Origin: Clostridia bacterium
GTDB lineage: Bacteria; Bacillota; Clostridia; RUG12999
NCBI GenBank assembly: GCA_022801925.1
Contig: JAAWTG010000026.1
Location: 1 to 36,949 of the forward strand
Length of the DNA stretch: 36,949 bases
Direction of reading: 5' to 3'
In this document: one piece after another, positions 29,737-36,949 of the stretch
How the letters are laid out: each line of letters begins with the position of its first letter
How positions within the stretch are numbered: position 1 is the first letter of the stretch
Notes under the pieces: generated by a model
Told to the model about the DNA's origin: nothing
What the model saw: the letters and a program-made list of their open reading frames with translations, nothing else
Database searches by the model: none
Translations under genes and position numbers: made by a program

Positions 29737-30160
29737 ACCCGTCTGCCCCTTTCACCACGATTTCGCGGCAGTCCGCGCTGACGCCCAGATTTTTGCTCAA
29801 ATAAACATCGATCACACGTCCTTCCGGATAGGTGCTGACCAAATCCGGCCATTCAATAATGCTAACGCCGTTTTTGCCGATGTTTTCATATAGACCCGCC
29901 TCGTAGACTTCGTTTTCGTCCTCCAGACGGTACAAATCAAAATGATAGATATCCACCCGCCCATGATAGATGTTCATGATGGAATAGGTGGGGCTGGACA
30001 CCAAATCTTCACTTTCCAGTCCGCGCACCAGTCCGCGCGCAAACACAGTTTTACCTACGCCAAGGTCGCCGTGCAGCCGCACCACATCCCCCGTCTCCAG
30101 CCGCTGCGCCAATGCGCCCGCGATTTTCTCCGTATGCTCCGCCGATGTGCTGATAATCAT
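29717..30160 (-). CDS. tsaE: tRNA threonylcarbamoyladenosine biosynthesis ATPase TsaE
   Basis: This small P-loop ATPase (147 residues) stimulates turnover of the TsaBD complex in t6A synthesis. Walker A is GDLGVGKT at about 31-38. Further landmarks are SPTYSIMNIY near 57-66, HFDLYRLED near 74-82 with the Walker-B-like Asp, and IIEWPDLV near 100. GGAGGA lies upstream of ATG 30160. It begins 11 bases after fhs and overlaps tsaB by 20, so it is co-transcribed with both. Confidence 0.95.
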   Translation of the reverse strand: MIISTSAEHTEKIAGALAQRLETGDVVRLHGDLGVGKTVFARGLVRGLESEDLVSSPTYSIMNIYHGRVDIYHFDLYRLEDENEVYEAGLYENIGKNGVSIIEWPDLVSTYPEGRVIDVYLSKNLGVSADCREIVVKGADGFEDTCD

Positions 30161-30171
30161 GGTTTTCCTCC

Positions 30172-31845
30172 TTAAAACAGCCCTGTAATTTTGCCGTCGT
30201 CCGTCACGTCAATGCCGTCCGCCGCCGGCACTTTGGGCAGTCCCGGCATGGTCATAATGCTGCCGGTAATCACCACCAAAAATCCCGCGCCCGCACTGAT
30301 ACGGACTTCCGATACATGCACCGTGAACCCTTCGGGCCGCGCCAACAGCGCCGGATTGTCCGTCAGGGAATACTGCGTTTTTGCCATGCAGACCGGCAGA
30401 CCGTCCAGTCCCAAATCCTGCACCTGCTGCAAATTGCGTTTTGCCGCCGCGGAAAATTCCACGTCCGCGCCGCCATATACCTCCTGCACAATACGCCGGA
30501 TTTTTTCTTCCACCGGCAAGTCCAGCGGATAGAAATAGCGCAGCTGCGGCGCGTCTGCCTGCGTGAGTTCCACCACTTTTTTCGCCAACGCTTCGCCGCC
30601 CGCGCCGCCTTTTGCAAACACTTCTGTTTCCACGCAGTCCACGCCAAGTCCGGCGCAGTAGTCCTGAATTATTTGTATTTCCTCCGCCGTGTCGGTCGCG
30701 AAACGGTTGAGCGCCACCACGACCGGTACGCCTGTTTTTTTCATATTTTCTACATGTTTGCCGAGATTGGGCAGTCCGCTTTTCAGCGCCTCCGGTGCGG
30801 CTTCTTTCCACGCGCCTTTTTTCGTCTGCCCGCCGTTATACCGTAGCGCCTGCACCGTTGCCACAATCACCACTGCCGAGGGATTCAGTCCCGCCATACG
30901 GCATTTGATATCAATGAATTTTTCACCGCCGAGGTCTGCGCCAAAGCCCGCTTCCGTCACCAGATAGTCCGCCAGTTTCAGTCCCAGCTGCGTGGCGCGC
31001 ACACTGTTGCAGCCGTGCGCAATATTGGCAAAGGGCCCACCATGCATGAGACAAGGCGTATGTTCCAGCGTCTGCACCAAATTCGGTTTCAGCGCGTCTT
31101 TCAGCACTGCCGCCATGGCGCCTACCGCGTGCAAATCCGCCGCCGTAATAGGCGCGCCGCTGTGGTTATATGCCACAATAATGCGTCCCAGCCGTTTTTT
31201 CAAATCCGCCAAATCCGCCGCCAGACACAGCACCGCCATAATTTCCGATGCCACGGTAATCTGGAAACTGTCCTCCCGCACCACGCCGTTCACTTTGCCG
31301 CCCATGCCAATGACAATGTGACGCAAAGCGCGGTCGTTCATGTCCAGCGCGCGTTTCCACACCACGCTGCGCGGGTCGATGTCCAGCACGTTACCCTGCT
31401 GCAAATGATTGTCCAACAGCGCCGCAAGCAAATTGTTTGCCGTAGTAATGGCGTGAATGTCGCCGGTGAAATGCAAATTGATGTCCTCCATGGGTACGAC
31501 CTGCGCATATCCGCCGCCTGCTGCGCCGCCTTTGAGCCCGAACACCGGCCCGAGCGACGGTTCCCGCAGCGCAATTATTGCGCGTTTGCCAATGCGGTGC
31601 AATGCCTGTCCCAACCCGACTGTCACCGTCGTTTTTCCTTCGCCTGCCGGCGTGGGGTTGATTGCCGTCACCAGCACCAATTTACCGTCCGTCTCGTTTG
31701 CCAGACGTTCCATGCAGCTATCTGAAATTTTTGCTTTGCTGTTTCCATAACATTCCAGTTCTTCTTCCAAAATGCCCGCCTGCCGCGCAATTTCAGTGAT
31801 AGGGTGCAATTTACATTCCTGCGCAATTTCAATATCTGTTTTCAT
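30172..31845 (-). CDS. fhs: Formate--tetrahydrofolate ligase
   Basis: This cytosolic enzyme converts formate, ATP and THF to 10-formyl-THF, the entry of one-carbon units for purines or, in acetogens, the methyl branch. Its 557 residues match the single-domain bacterial form. Landmarks are [18 protein letters not shown] (65-82), [20 protein letters not shown] (about 95-114), [12 protein letters not shown], and the C-terminal [19 protein letters not shown] precedes ATG 31845. It heads a four-gene leftward operon with tsaE, tsaB and rpiB. The upstream gap holds an R3 repeat rather than a recognised THF riboswitch. Confidence 0.98.
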   Translation of the reverse strand: MKTDIEIAQECKLHPITEIARQAGILEEELECYGNSKAKISDSCMERLANETDGKLVLVTAINPTPAGEGKTTVTVGLGQALHRIGKRAIIALREPSLGPVFGLKGGAAGGGYAQVVPMEDINLHFTGDIHAITTANNLLAALLDNHLQQGNVLDIDPRSVVWKRALDMNDRALRHIVIGMGGKVNGVVREDSFQITVASEIMAVLCLAADLADLKKRLGRIIVAYNHSGAPITAADLHAVGAMAAVLKDALKPNLVQTLEHTPCLMHGGPFANIAHGCNSVRATQLGLKLADYLVTEAGFGADLGGEKFIDIKCRMAGLNPSAVVIVATVQALRYNGGQTKKGAWKEAAPEALKSGLPNLGKHVENMKKTGVPVVVALNRFATDTAEEIQIIQDYCAGLGVDCVETEVFAKGGAGGEALAKKVVELTQADAPQLRYFYPLDLPVEEKIRRIVQEVYGGADVEFSAAAKRNLQQVQDLGLDGLPVCMAKTQYSLTDNPALLARPEGFTVHVSEVRISAGAGFLVVITGSIMTMPGLPKVPAADGIDVTDDGKITGLF

Positions 31846-31871
31846 GCTTTTCCCTCCTGACTGTCTATCCT

Positions 31872-31955
31872 AGCCTGACGCTTCTAATTTGAACCCGCCT
31901 AAAACGGCGATATTTTGGCATCTTTCGGATTGTCGTCTCCCGTAGGCGCCAGGCT
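31872..31955 (-). repeat. Dispersed repeat family R3, complete-looking copy
   Basis: Read leftward it gives GACAATCCGAAAGATGCCAA, ATATCGCCGTTTTAGGCGGG and ends with AGAAGCGTCAGGCTAG. It is nearly identical to 26066-26140. A CGCC/GGCG hairpin lies in the middle. It occupies most of the gap between the thioesterase and fhs. Confidence 0.7.
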
Positions 31956-31960
31956 AACCA

Positions 31961-32326
31961 CTATTTTGCCAAAAACCGTTCCCTGTCCACAATCACCCGT
32001 GTGTGCGCGCCTTCGCCAATCAGTTTTTCCCCTTCCCACGCCTGCACATGAAACGACAGTTTCCGTCCGTCTGCCTGCAAAAGTTCGCTTTCCGCCCGCA
32101 CCCGTGCGCCCGGCTTGGTTGCCGCAATATGGCGGATATCCAACGCAGTTCCCACCGTGGTAGACCCTTCCGGCAGCGCGGCTTGCACGCTCTGCGCCGC
32201 CGCACCCTCCATCAATGCTGCCATCTGCGGCGTGGCAAACACAGGCATGTCGCCGCTGCCTACCGCGTCCGCACACATCTGCGGCGTGACGAGGACTTCT
32301 TTTTCTCCTTTGATTCCGGTTTGCAT
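31961..32326 (-). CDS. FlK-like acyl-CoA thioesterase (hotdog fold)
   Basis: The 121-residue single-domain hotdog protein begins with the fluoroacetyl-CoA-thioesterase-like pattern CADAVGSGDMPVFATPQMAALMEGAA (about 18-43). It includes the conserved GSG, ATP-x-M and Glu of the active helix. TVGTALDIRHIAATKPGARV (about 57-76) brings the conserved His. It probably hydrolyses a small acyl-CoA; specificity for fluoroacetate is not implied. Start ATG 32326 is supported by AAAGGAG about 10 bases upstream. It lies just upstream of fhs in the same direction, but the R3 repeat intervenes. Whether they share a transcript is unclear. Confidence 0.85.
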   Translation of the reverse strand: MQTGIKGEKEVLVTPQMCADAVGSGDMPVFATPQMAALMEGAAAQSVQAALPEGSTTVGTALDIRHIAATKPGARVRAESELLQADGRKLSFHVQAWEGEKLIGEGAHTRVIVDRERFLAK

Positions 32327-32695
32327 GTCCCATTCGCTCCTTTGTTTCCCGTTTGAAAACAACTCCGGCGGCCGTTTTCCAAAAATGAATCAATCTGCAA
32401 AAAATAGTTTCACCAAGACCACTTCATTTTTTGCCTATTTTTTCCTATTAACACTTTCCATTATCTTAATATCTATAGTATATACCAAATCTTTCCCGCT
32501 TGCAATCCTTTTTTTCTTTCCGCTGCCGCGGAATTCTAAAAAAAATGTTCCATATTCCGAAATACCGTCCACCCGTCGCGCCCGAACGCTCATTTTCGAC
32601 AAAGATTCTTTTCGTTTTGTGGATATTGTTTCGCAAATTTGGATACAATATCGCTAGAATTTTGTAAATTGTTACAGTTGTTCTGTTTTTGCCTA

Positions 32696-32725
32696 TTTAC
32701 AAATAAATCCAATTTATGATATACT
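32696..32725 (+). promoter_or_regulatory. Promoter of the solute-binding lipoprotein gene
   Basis: TTTACA (32696-32701), 18 bases, TATACT (32720-32725), followed by a half R1 repeat (AGGCATAAGAG at 32729). The leader to ATG 32843 is about 110 nt. The wider gap 32327-32842 holds no gene. Confidence 0.65.
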
Positions 32726-32842
32726 AATAGGCATAAGAGAGGCGGACAACGCGAAAAGTTCGGCTTTTTTATGTCCGGCTATCAAAACAGTTTGCCGTAC
32801 TGCTTGTGTGCGGCGGCATATGAAAAGAAAGGAAGGATTACC

Positions 32843-34471
32843 ATGAATTTGAAACAAATTCTCTGTGCAGGCGTAGCGGCTACCATGCTGGCTGCTTCAC
32901 TGACCGGCTGCGGCGGGAAGACAAACAACAACGCCTCTACCGGAAACGATTTTGACAACCTCAAAACAACAGGCGAATATCCCATGCAAACAGACGTGGA
33001 ACTCACCTGGTGGGTTGCGCTGAACGGAAACGTTGCGGCACATTCCCAGAGCATGAATGATATTCCGATGACGCAGTATCTGCAAGAAGAAACCGGTGTG
33101 AAAATTAATTTCCAGCATCCGCCGACAGGTCAGGAAACCGAAAAATTTAACCTGATGATTGCCGGACGCGATCTAACGGACATTATTGAAACCAACTGGT
33201 CGAACTATCAAGGCGGACCGTCCAAAGCAATTGCGGATAAAATCATCATTCCGCTGAACGAAGCAGTGGAAAAAGTGTCTCCCAACTACAAAAAGTTCTT
33301 GGACGAACATCCGGATCACGCAAAATACTTAAAAACAGACGATGGCGATATATATGAATATGCATTCGTACGGAATCTGGAAAAAGCCAGAACCTTCATG
33401 GGTTTCCAGGTGCGCAAAGACTATCTGGAAAAAGCCGGTCTGGAAGCGCCGGAAACCATTGCGGAATGGGATACCATGCTGCGCAAATTCAAAGAAATGG
33501 GTATCGAAATCCCGCTGAATATCCGCGTGGATAACGACAACTCCAAACTGGTTTCTCCGTTTGCCAGCGCGTATGACATTGTGCTGAATTTCTATATTGA
33601 TGACGGAAAAGTGAAATTTGGTCCTTATGAAAAAGCGTTTGCCGACTATGTTACCCAGCTCAACACTTGGTATAAAGACGGATTGCTGGACAAAAACTTC
33701 ACCGAATATAAAGACAGCAAACTGCTCAACGCAAACGTAATCGGCGGAAAAGTCGGCGCAACCTATGGTTACGGCAGTTCCGACTTTGGAAAATGGTATA
33801 CCGGTATCACAGCGAACGACCCGAACGCGGACTTCGTTCCGGTAAAATATCCGGCGAAGAATAAAGGCGAAACACCGTTCTACGGACAGAAAGAAAACAT
33901 CATCACAGGTCTGGGTGCAGCCATTAGCACCACCTGTAAAGATAAAGAAATTGCAGCGCGTCTTTTGGACTATGGCTACAGCGAAAAAGGTCGTATGCTT
34001 TATACCTACGGACGTGAAGGCGAATCCTATGAAGTGGTTGACGGTATTCCGCGTTTCTTAGACAAGGTGACGGATACGGCTCAAAACGGCGGATTGTCCC
34101 AGATGCAGGCGTTAGGTAAATATACCCGTACCGCTTTCAACGGACCATACTATATCATTCGTGACGAAAACGATTCCTCTTTGGAAGAAAAGAATCCGGC
34201 TTGCGTGAGAGATGCTAATGCAGTTTGGTCGCAGACAGACGCAGATAAACACAATCTGCCGATGCTGTCCCTGACCACAGAAGAAAACACAGAACTGAAC
34301 AACATCATGCAGGATATCAACGTATATCGTGAAGAAAAGCTGTTCAAATTCATCTCCGGCGACGAACCGCTGACGAATCTGGAACAATATTTCGCACAGC
34401 TTAAATCAATGAACATTGAACGTGCCATTGAAATCCAGCAAGCAGCTTACGACCGGTTTATGAACAGATAA
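32843..34471 (+). CDS. Extracellular solute-binding lipoprotein, ABC transporter family 1 (LipO/YtcQ-like)
   Basis: The 542-residue exported lipoprotein has signal peptide KQILCAGVAATMLAASLTGC with lipobox LTGC at 19-22. The mature part is a family 1 binding protein, with early VELTWWVALNG, YLQEETGVKINFQHPP near 80-95 and LMIAGRDLTDII. A hinge region has the FPxxxY-type WYKDGLLDKNF around 285. Length and sequence are closest to LipO/YtcQ proteins that capture complex oligosaccharides (inference). GGAAGGA precedes ATG 32843. The usual two permease genes and sugar enzymes are absent on both sides, and a strong terminator follows at once. It must work with a transporter encoded elsewhere. Confidence 0.93.
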   Translation: MNLKQILCAGVAATMLAASLTGCGGKTNNNASTGNDFDNLKTTGEYPMQTDVELTWWVALNGNVAAHSQSMNDIPMTQYLQEETGVKINFQHPPTGQETEKFNLMIAGRDLTDIIETNWSNYQGGPSKAIADKIIIPLNEAVEKVSPNYKKFLDEHPDHAKYLKTDDGDIYEYAFVRNLEKARTFMGFQVRKDYLEKAGLEAPETIAEWDTMLRKFKEMGIEIPLNIRVDNDNSKLVSPFASAYDIVLNFYIDDGKVKFGPYEKAFADYVTQLNTWYKDGLLDKNFTEYKDSKLLNANVIGGKVGATYGYGSSDFGKWYTGITANDPNADFVPVKYPAKNKGETPFYGQKENIITGLGAAISTTCKDKEIAARLLDYGYSEKGRMLYTYGREGESYEVVDGIPRFLDKVTDTAQNGGLSQMQALGKYTRTAFNGPYYIIRDENDSSLEEKNPACVRDANAVWSQTDADKHNLPMLSLTTEENTELNNIMQDINVYREEKLFKFISGDEPLTNLEQYFAQLKSMNIERAIEIQQAAYDRFMNR

Positions 34472-34508
34472 ACCGCCCTCGTTTACGAAAACGTATATTA
34501 TATAGAAA

Positions 34509-34547
34509 CAATCCCCCATCTGAACGACAGATGGGGGTTGTTTTTTT
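34509..34547 (+). terminator. Terminator after the solute-binding gene
   Basis: CAATCCCCCATCTG (34509-34522) pairs perfectly with CAGATGGGGGTTG (34528-34540) across AACGA, then seven T. Confidence 0.92.
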
Positions 34548-34638
34548 CGGTAAGCTGCATGTGCCGTAATAACGGTATGTAAAAAGCTGACCGACTTCTA
34601 TGAATATTTCTGAAATGTTATATTAGCATATAAAAAAC

Positions 34639-34668
34639 TTGAAAGTTTCAGATACTATATGATATAAT
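34639..34668 (+). promoter_or_regulatory. Promoter of the fic gene
   Basis: TTGAAA (34639-34644), 18 bases, TATAAT (34663-34668). The start of transcription is near 34675, giving a leader of about 145 nt. Confidence 0.72.
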
Positions 34669-34681
34669 ATATGCAAAGCAT

Positions 34682-34731
34682 ATACCCTCTCCCCTCAAGA
34701 GCACATACGCCTTTTTTGGGGGAGAGGGTAT
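34682..34731 (+). promoter_or_regulatory. 13-bp leader hairpin upstream of fic
   Basis: ATACCCTCTCCCC (34682-34694) pairs perfectly with GGGGAGAGGGTAT (34719-34731); the loop is 24 nt and contains a T-run. It begins right at the predicted transcript 5' end and is not followed by a T-run. It may stabilise the mRNA, act as an attenuator, or be a repeat. Confidence 0.55.
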
Positions 34732-34818
34732 TATATGAATCAAAAAGCGCCGCCTCGCCACACATAAGAACGCACGGGTCGTCGGAGATGGACACATCAA
34801 CATAAAGAAGGTATTGTT

Positions 34819-35544
34819 ATGGATTTTCAGAAAATTTTAGAAAAAAAGCAGAAATATGAACAGAACAAATCTAACATCAATGCTGATACACTTTCTTCCT
34901 ATGAAAAAGATTTTGAACTCAAATTTACACACAACTCCACTGCCATTGAAGGCAATACACTCACACTCTTGGAAACAAAGGTCATTTTGGAAGATGGTGT
35001 TGCCATCGGCGGCAAAACGCTTCAGGAAATTTATGAGGTCACAAACCATAAAAAAGCATATGAATATGTAAAGAAATGTATTACGCAGCACAAATCTTTA
35101 ACTGAAAACATTGTTAAGGATTTACACGCCATATTGACCGAAAATATCATTGTCGGCGGTATCTATAGAAATCAGGAAGTGCGTATCAGCGGCGCAGGTT
35201 TTACACCTCCTGCCGGAAACGAAATGTATATACAAATAAAAGATTTTTTTCAGCAGCTTCAAAACAAGTCCGATTTGAACCCGATAGAACTCGCCGCCTA
35301 CACACATGCTGAATTTGTACGGATACATCCGTTTATAGACGGCAATGGACGCACAGGCAGGCTGATGATGAATTATCAACTGCTTTCCTATGGATTCCTG
35401 CCTGTTTCTATTGCAAAAGAAACACGGCTTGAATACTATCGTTCGTTAGAAGCCTTTGCAGTAAATGGTGATTTGCAGCCATTCGCCGCATTGGTCGCGG
35501 CTTTAGAGGAAGAACAATTGGACGAATATTTGAAATTGGTCTAA
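34819..35544 (+). CDS. Fic family protein (AMPylase-type)
   Basis: The 241-residue protein carries the catalytic Fic motif HPFIDGNGRTGR at 170-181 (HPFxxGNGRxxR), which uses ATP to AMPylate a target Ser/Thr/Tyr (other Fic proteins transfer other phosphate groups). An N-terminal inhibitory helix motif STAIEGN at 40-46 fits (S/T)xxxE(G/N), so it is a self-inhibited, class II-like enzyme and needs no separate antitoxin. A flap region near VRISGAGFTPP (121-131) is visible. Start ATG 34819 has a modest GAAGG site. It has its own promoter and terminator. Composition is AT-rich, like the neighbouring XRE genes, and the target is unknown. Confidence 0.93.
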   Translation: MDFQKILEKKQKYEQNKSNINADTLSSYEKDFELKFTHNSTAIEGNTLTLLETKVILEDGVAIGGKTLQEIYEVTNHKKAYEYVKKCITQHKSLTENIVKDLHAILTENIIVGGIYRNQEVRISGAGFTPPAGNEMYIQIKDFFQQLQNKSDLNPIELAAYTHAEFVRIHPFIDGNGRTGRLMMNYQLLSYGFLPVSIAKETRLEYYRSLEAFAVNGDLQPFAALVAALEEEQLDEYLKLV

Positions 35545-35553
35545 AAAAATATC

Positions 35554-35598
35554 AAAAGCACCGATTGCCGTTAAAACGGTCACACCAGTGCTTTTTTA
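35554..35598. terminator. Terminator between fic and the double-XRE genes
   Basis: AAAAGCAC (35554-35561) pairs with GTGCTTTT (35588-35595), with an inner CCGT/ACGG stem. A-run and T-run on either side allow use in both directions. Confidence 0.8.
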
Positions 35599-35620
35599 TT
35601 TATTATTTTATTATGTCTTG

Positions 35621-36070
35621 TCATTTCTCAACAAAACCCACAAGGTAGTCTAATGACACGCCAAACAAATCCGCAAGCGCAATCAATCGGGGCAAGGACG
35701 GCTCTTTTTCTGCACGTTCATAACTTACATAAGTGGATTTAAACGCCAGCCCAATTGCTTTAGAAACCGTTTCCTGTGTCAATTTACGTGCTTTACGCAA
35801 CTCTTTCACTCTGACAGAAAATGGCGTGATATTCTCTACATCATATGTCCCGCTAATCGTTCGCCTTTCATCTGTTCTTCCTGTCAAATAATCTATAGAA
35901 ATATCAAACGCAGCTGCTATTTTAATAAGAACGGAGATTGGCGGAAAAGATTGTCCTGCTTCATAATTTTGATAAGAAGAACGTTTAATGCCCAAAATTT
36001 CTCCCATTTTTCCCTGCGTTAACTTATGCTTTTTTCGCATACAACGTAGCCGTTCAGATAAAATCGACAT
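35621..36070 (-). CDS. Double-XRE-domain transcriptional regulator A
   Basis: The 149-residue protein is made of two complete HTH_XRE domains in one chain. The first (about 4-62) contains HKLTQGKMGEILGIKRSSYQ and ends DISIDYLTGRTD. The second (about 84-146) contains RKLTQETVSKAIGLAFKSTY and ends GVSLDYLVGF. Single-domain XRE proteins of 70-120 residues are common; two tandem intact HTHs are less so and suggest binding to two half-sites as a monomer or bridging of sites. AGGAGG lies about 10 bases before ATG 36070. It is the second gene of an operon, 13 bases after regulator B, which has the same architecture. Confidence 0.88.
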   Translation of the reverse strand: MSILSERLRCMRKKHKLTQGKMGEILGIKRSSYQNYEAGQSFPPISVLIKIAAAFDISIDYLTGRTDERRTISGTYDVENITPFSVRVKELRKARKLTQETVSKAIGLAFKSTYVSYERAEKEPSLPRLIALADLFGVSLDYLVGFVEK

Positions 36071-36083
36071 GTTGTCTTTCCTC

Positions 36084-36521
36084 CTAATTGCCAAAAACGT
36101 TATCTATACTAAATTTGTAAAATTCTACTAAATCCATAAAACTTGCATATGATGGAATTGTTTGACCCAACTCATATTTCTGGTAAACAGATGTGCTAAT
36201 TCCAACAGCAACAGCAACCTCTCTCTGTAAAAGTTCTTTCTTCTTTCTTTCATTTTGCAATGTTGCAACTAAAATAGACTTAATATCTTCAGAAAATTTT
36301 TTCGATATTGTTTTCTTCTCATTTGTTCTTGCACAAAGATAATCTAGCGATACATGAAAAATATTTCCTAACTGTATCAGCAACTCAATCTTTGGTTTTG
36401 TGCGACCATACTCGTAATTCTGATAAGATGATTCACGAATCCCTAGCATATCAGCAACTGCATGTTGTGATAAACCACTTTCTTTTCTTATTTCGTATAA
36501 TCTTTTAGCAAAACAATCCAT
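36084..36521 (-). CDS. Double-XRE-domain transcriptional regulator B
   Basis: The 145-residue paralogue of regulator A also has two HTH_XRE domains: about 4-62 (SGLSQHAVADMLGIRESSYQ, HVSLDYLCARTN) and about 80-143 (KELLQREVAVAVGISTSVYQ, FSIDNVFGN). The SSYQNYE recognition segment of domain 1 is shared with regulator A, so both may bind related operators. The longer open frame to 36839 is not used: AAAAGGAG lies about 7 bases before ATG 36521 and the upstream residues are not protein-like. It sits at the left side of a face-to-face promoter pair at 36551-36610. Confidence 0.86.
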   Translation of the reverse strand: MDCFAKRLYEIRKESGLSQHAVADMLGIRESSYQNYEYGRTKPKIELLIQLGNIFHVSLDYLCARTNEKKTISKKFSEDIKSILVATLQNERKKKELLQREVAVAVGISTSVYQKYELGQTIPSYASFMDLVEFYKFSIDNVFGN

Positions 36522-36550
36522 TTTGATTTCTCCTTTTTCAAAAAAAAGGC

Positions 36551-36579
36551 TTGACACACCATCTAAACTGTGGTATGAT
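36551..36579 (+). promoter_or_regulatory. Strong rightward promoter next to the double-XRE genes
   Basis: TTGACA (36551-36556), 17 bases, TATGAT (36574-36579). It fires away from the XRE operon into the short unit 36587-36829. Confidence 0.82.
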
Positions 36580-36580
36580 A

Positions 36581-36610
36581 TAAATACCTTAACCGGAGTA
36601 ATATTGTCAA
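36581..36610 (-). promoter_or_regulatory. Candidate leftward promoter of the double-XRE operon
   Basis: Read leftward, TTGACA (36610-36605), 18 bases, TATTTA (36586-36581). The -35 is perfect and the -10 weak. It directly abuts the -10 of the rightward promoter, so the two transcripts overlap at their 5' ends. Confidence 0.5.
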
Positions 36611-36829
36611 AACCGCAACATATCACAAAAAATGGCTCTATCCATTTTGGGAAATCCCCCTTGTGACGGACAGACTTTTCCCAAGATGGCGCAAAAATTC
36701 CCCAAAATTTAAGCACAAAAATAGAGTTGTTTAAAGGCAAGTGGTATCTGCGTTTTGAATAAGTCCCTGCCCCAGCAGGGATATCGCCTGTCATGGGCGG
36801 ATTTGCGAGGTTCGCCCGACAGGTTTTTA
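36587..36829 (+). ncRNA. Short structured transcription unit with possible 20-codon ORF
   Basis: A predicted transcript of about 240 nt runs from the rightward promoter to an intrinsic terminator. The terminator is CCTGTC-GGGCG (36787-36799) pairing with CGCCC-GACAGG (36813-36823), then TTTTT. Inside are hairpins AAAATGG/CCATTTT (about 36630-36649) and TCCCTGC/GCAGGGA (about 36762-36779). CCGGAG with TTG at 36604 five bases on could start a 20-codon peptide ending TGA. It may be an sRNA, a small-peptide gene or a remnant. From 36830 to the window end I see nothing. Confidence 0.5.
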
Positions 36830-36949
36830 ACATGGACATAGTAGTTCACTTTTTATTGTACTAAAATTTTGCCGAAAAAGCAAGATTTTTCTGGGATTGG
36901 TAATTTTTTGCACTGTCCCATTTAAATATAACGAAGACAATAAAAAAAC

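Noticed and set aside
36522-36839. N-terminal extension of double-XRE regulator B
   Set aside because: The extension reads through the promoter region, is not protein-like, and a good AGGAG site marks ATG 36521.

Overview
The window looks like chromosome of a Gram-positive, clostridial (Oscillospiraceae/Ruminococcaceae-like) bacterium. This is inferred from the gene families: GTP-type PEP carboxykinase, a YabE-like G5/3D wall protein, formate-THF ligase, clostridial lipoproteins, an ECF sigma with a DUF4367 partner and PadR/HAAS modules. Strong AGGAGG-type ribosome binding sites and TTGACA-17-TATAAT promoters point the same way. There is no rRNA and no complete insertion sequence or prophage. 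One tRNA, Leu(CAA), is present.

Layout. 1-4350: DUF1961 protein, pckG and rsmA, all leftward. 4380-6772: hairpin-rich leader region, then an ECF sigma factor overlapping its DUF4367 membrane partner. 7177-14962: housekeeping block with the 3D-domain wall protein, murC, a DUF2461 protein, a small Cys-rich protein, a DUF378 protein, tRNA-Leu, rlmB, a GDT1-type cation exporter and a YcxB-like protein. 15000-20300: AT-richer accessory island with a type III toxin-antitoxin locus (tandem-repeat RNA antitoxin plus ToxN-like RNase), two near-duplicate small XRE regulators, helical hypothetical proteins, a DUF4091 protein and a ribbon-helix-helix regulator. 20348-27017: envelope genes (stalk-domain protein, GT39-like glycosyltransferase, PadR with a HAAS-SEDS fusion protein, a lipoprotein). 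27140-27410: array of near-perfect hairpins. 27522-32326: upp, the leftward operon fhs-tsaE-tsaB-rpiB, and a FlK-like thioesterase. 32843-36949: lone solute-binding lipoprotein, Fic protein, two tandem double-XRE repressors and a short structured transcription unit divergent from them.

How it fits together. The core genes serve cell-wall precursor synthesis (murC), wall remodelling (3D protein, SEDS fusion), translation quality (rsmA, rlmB, tsaB/tsaE), and one-carbon and nucleotide metabolism (fhs, upp, rpiB). Between them lie several families of small dispersed palindromic repeats. In two families the stem arms change between copies while pairing is kept, suggesting selection or mobility at the level of RNA or DNA hairpins.

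The most exciting locus is 15005-15738. It has a consensus promoter, three 35-37-nt tandem repeats that each fold into a stem-loop, an intrinsic terminator, and a 168-aa ToxN/AbiQ-like endoribonuclease. This is the full architecture of a type III (RNA-neutralised) toxin-antitoxin and phage-defence system. Second-tier candidates are the PadR-controlled HAAS-SEDS fusion, the 27.1-27.4 kb hairpin array bounded by a 15-bp direct repeat, and the face-to-face promoters beside the double-XRE genes.
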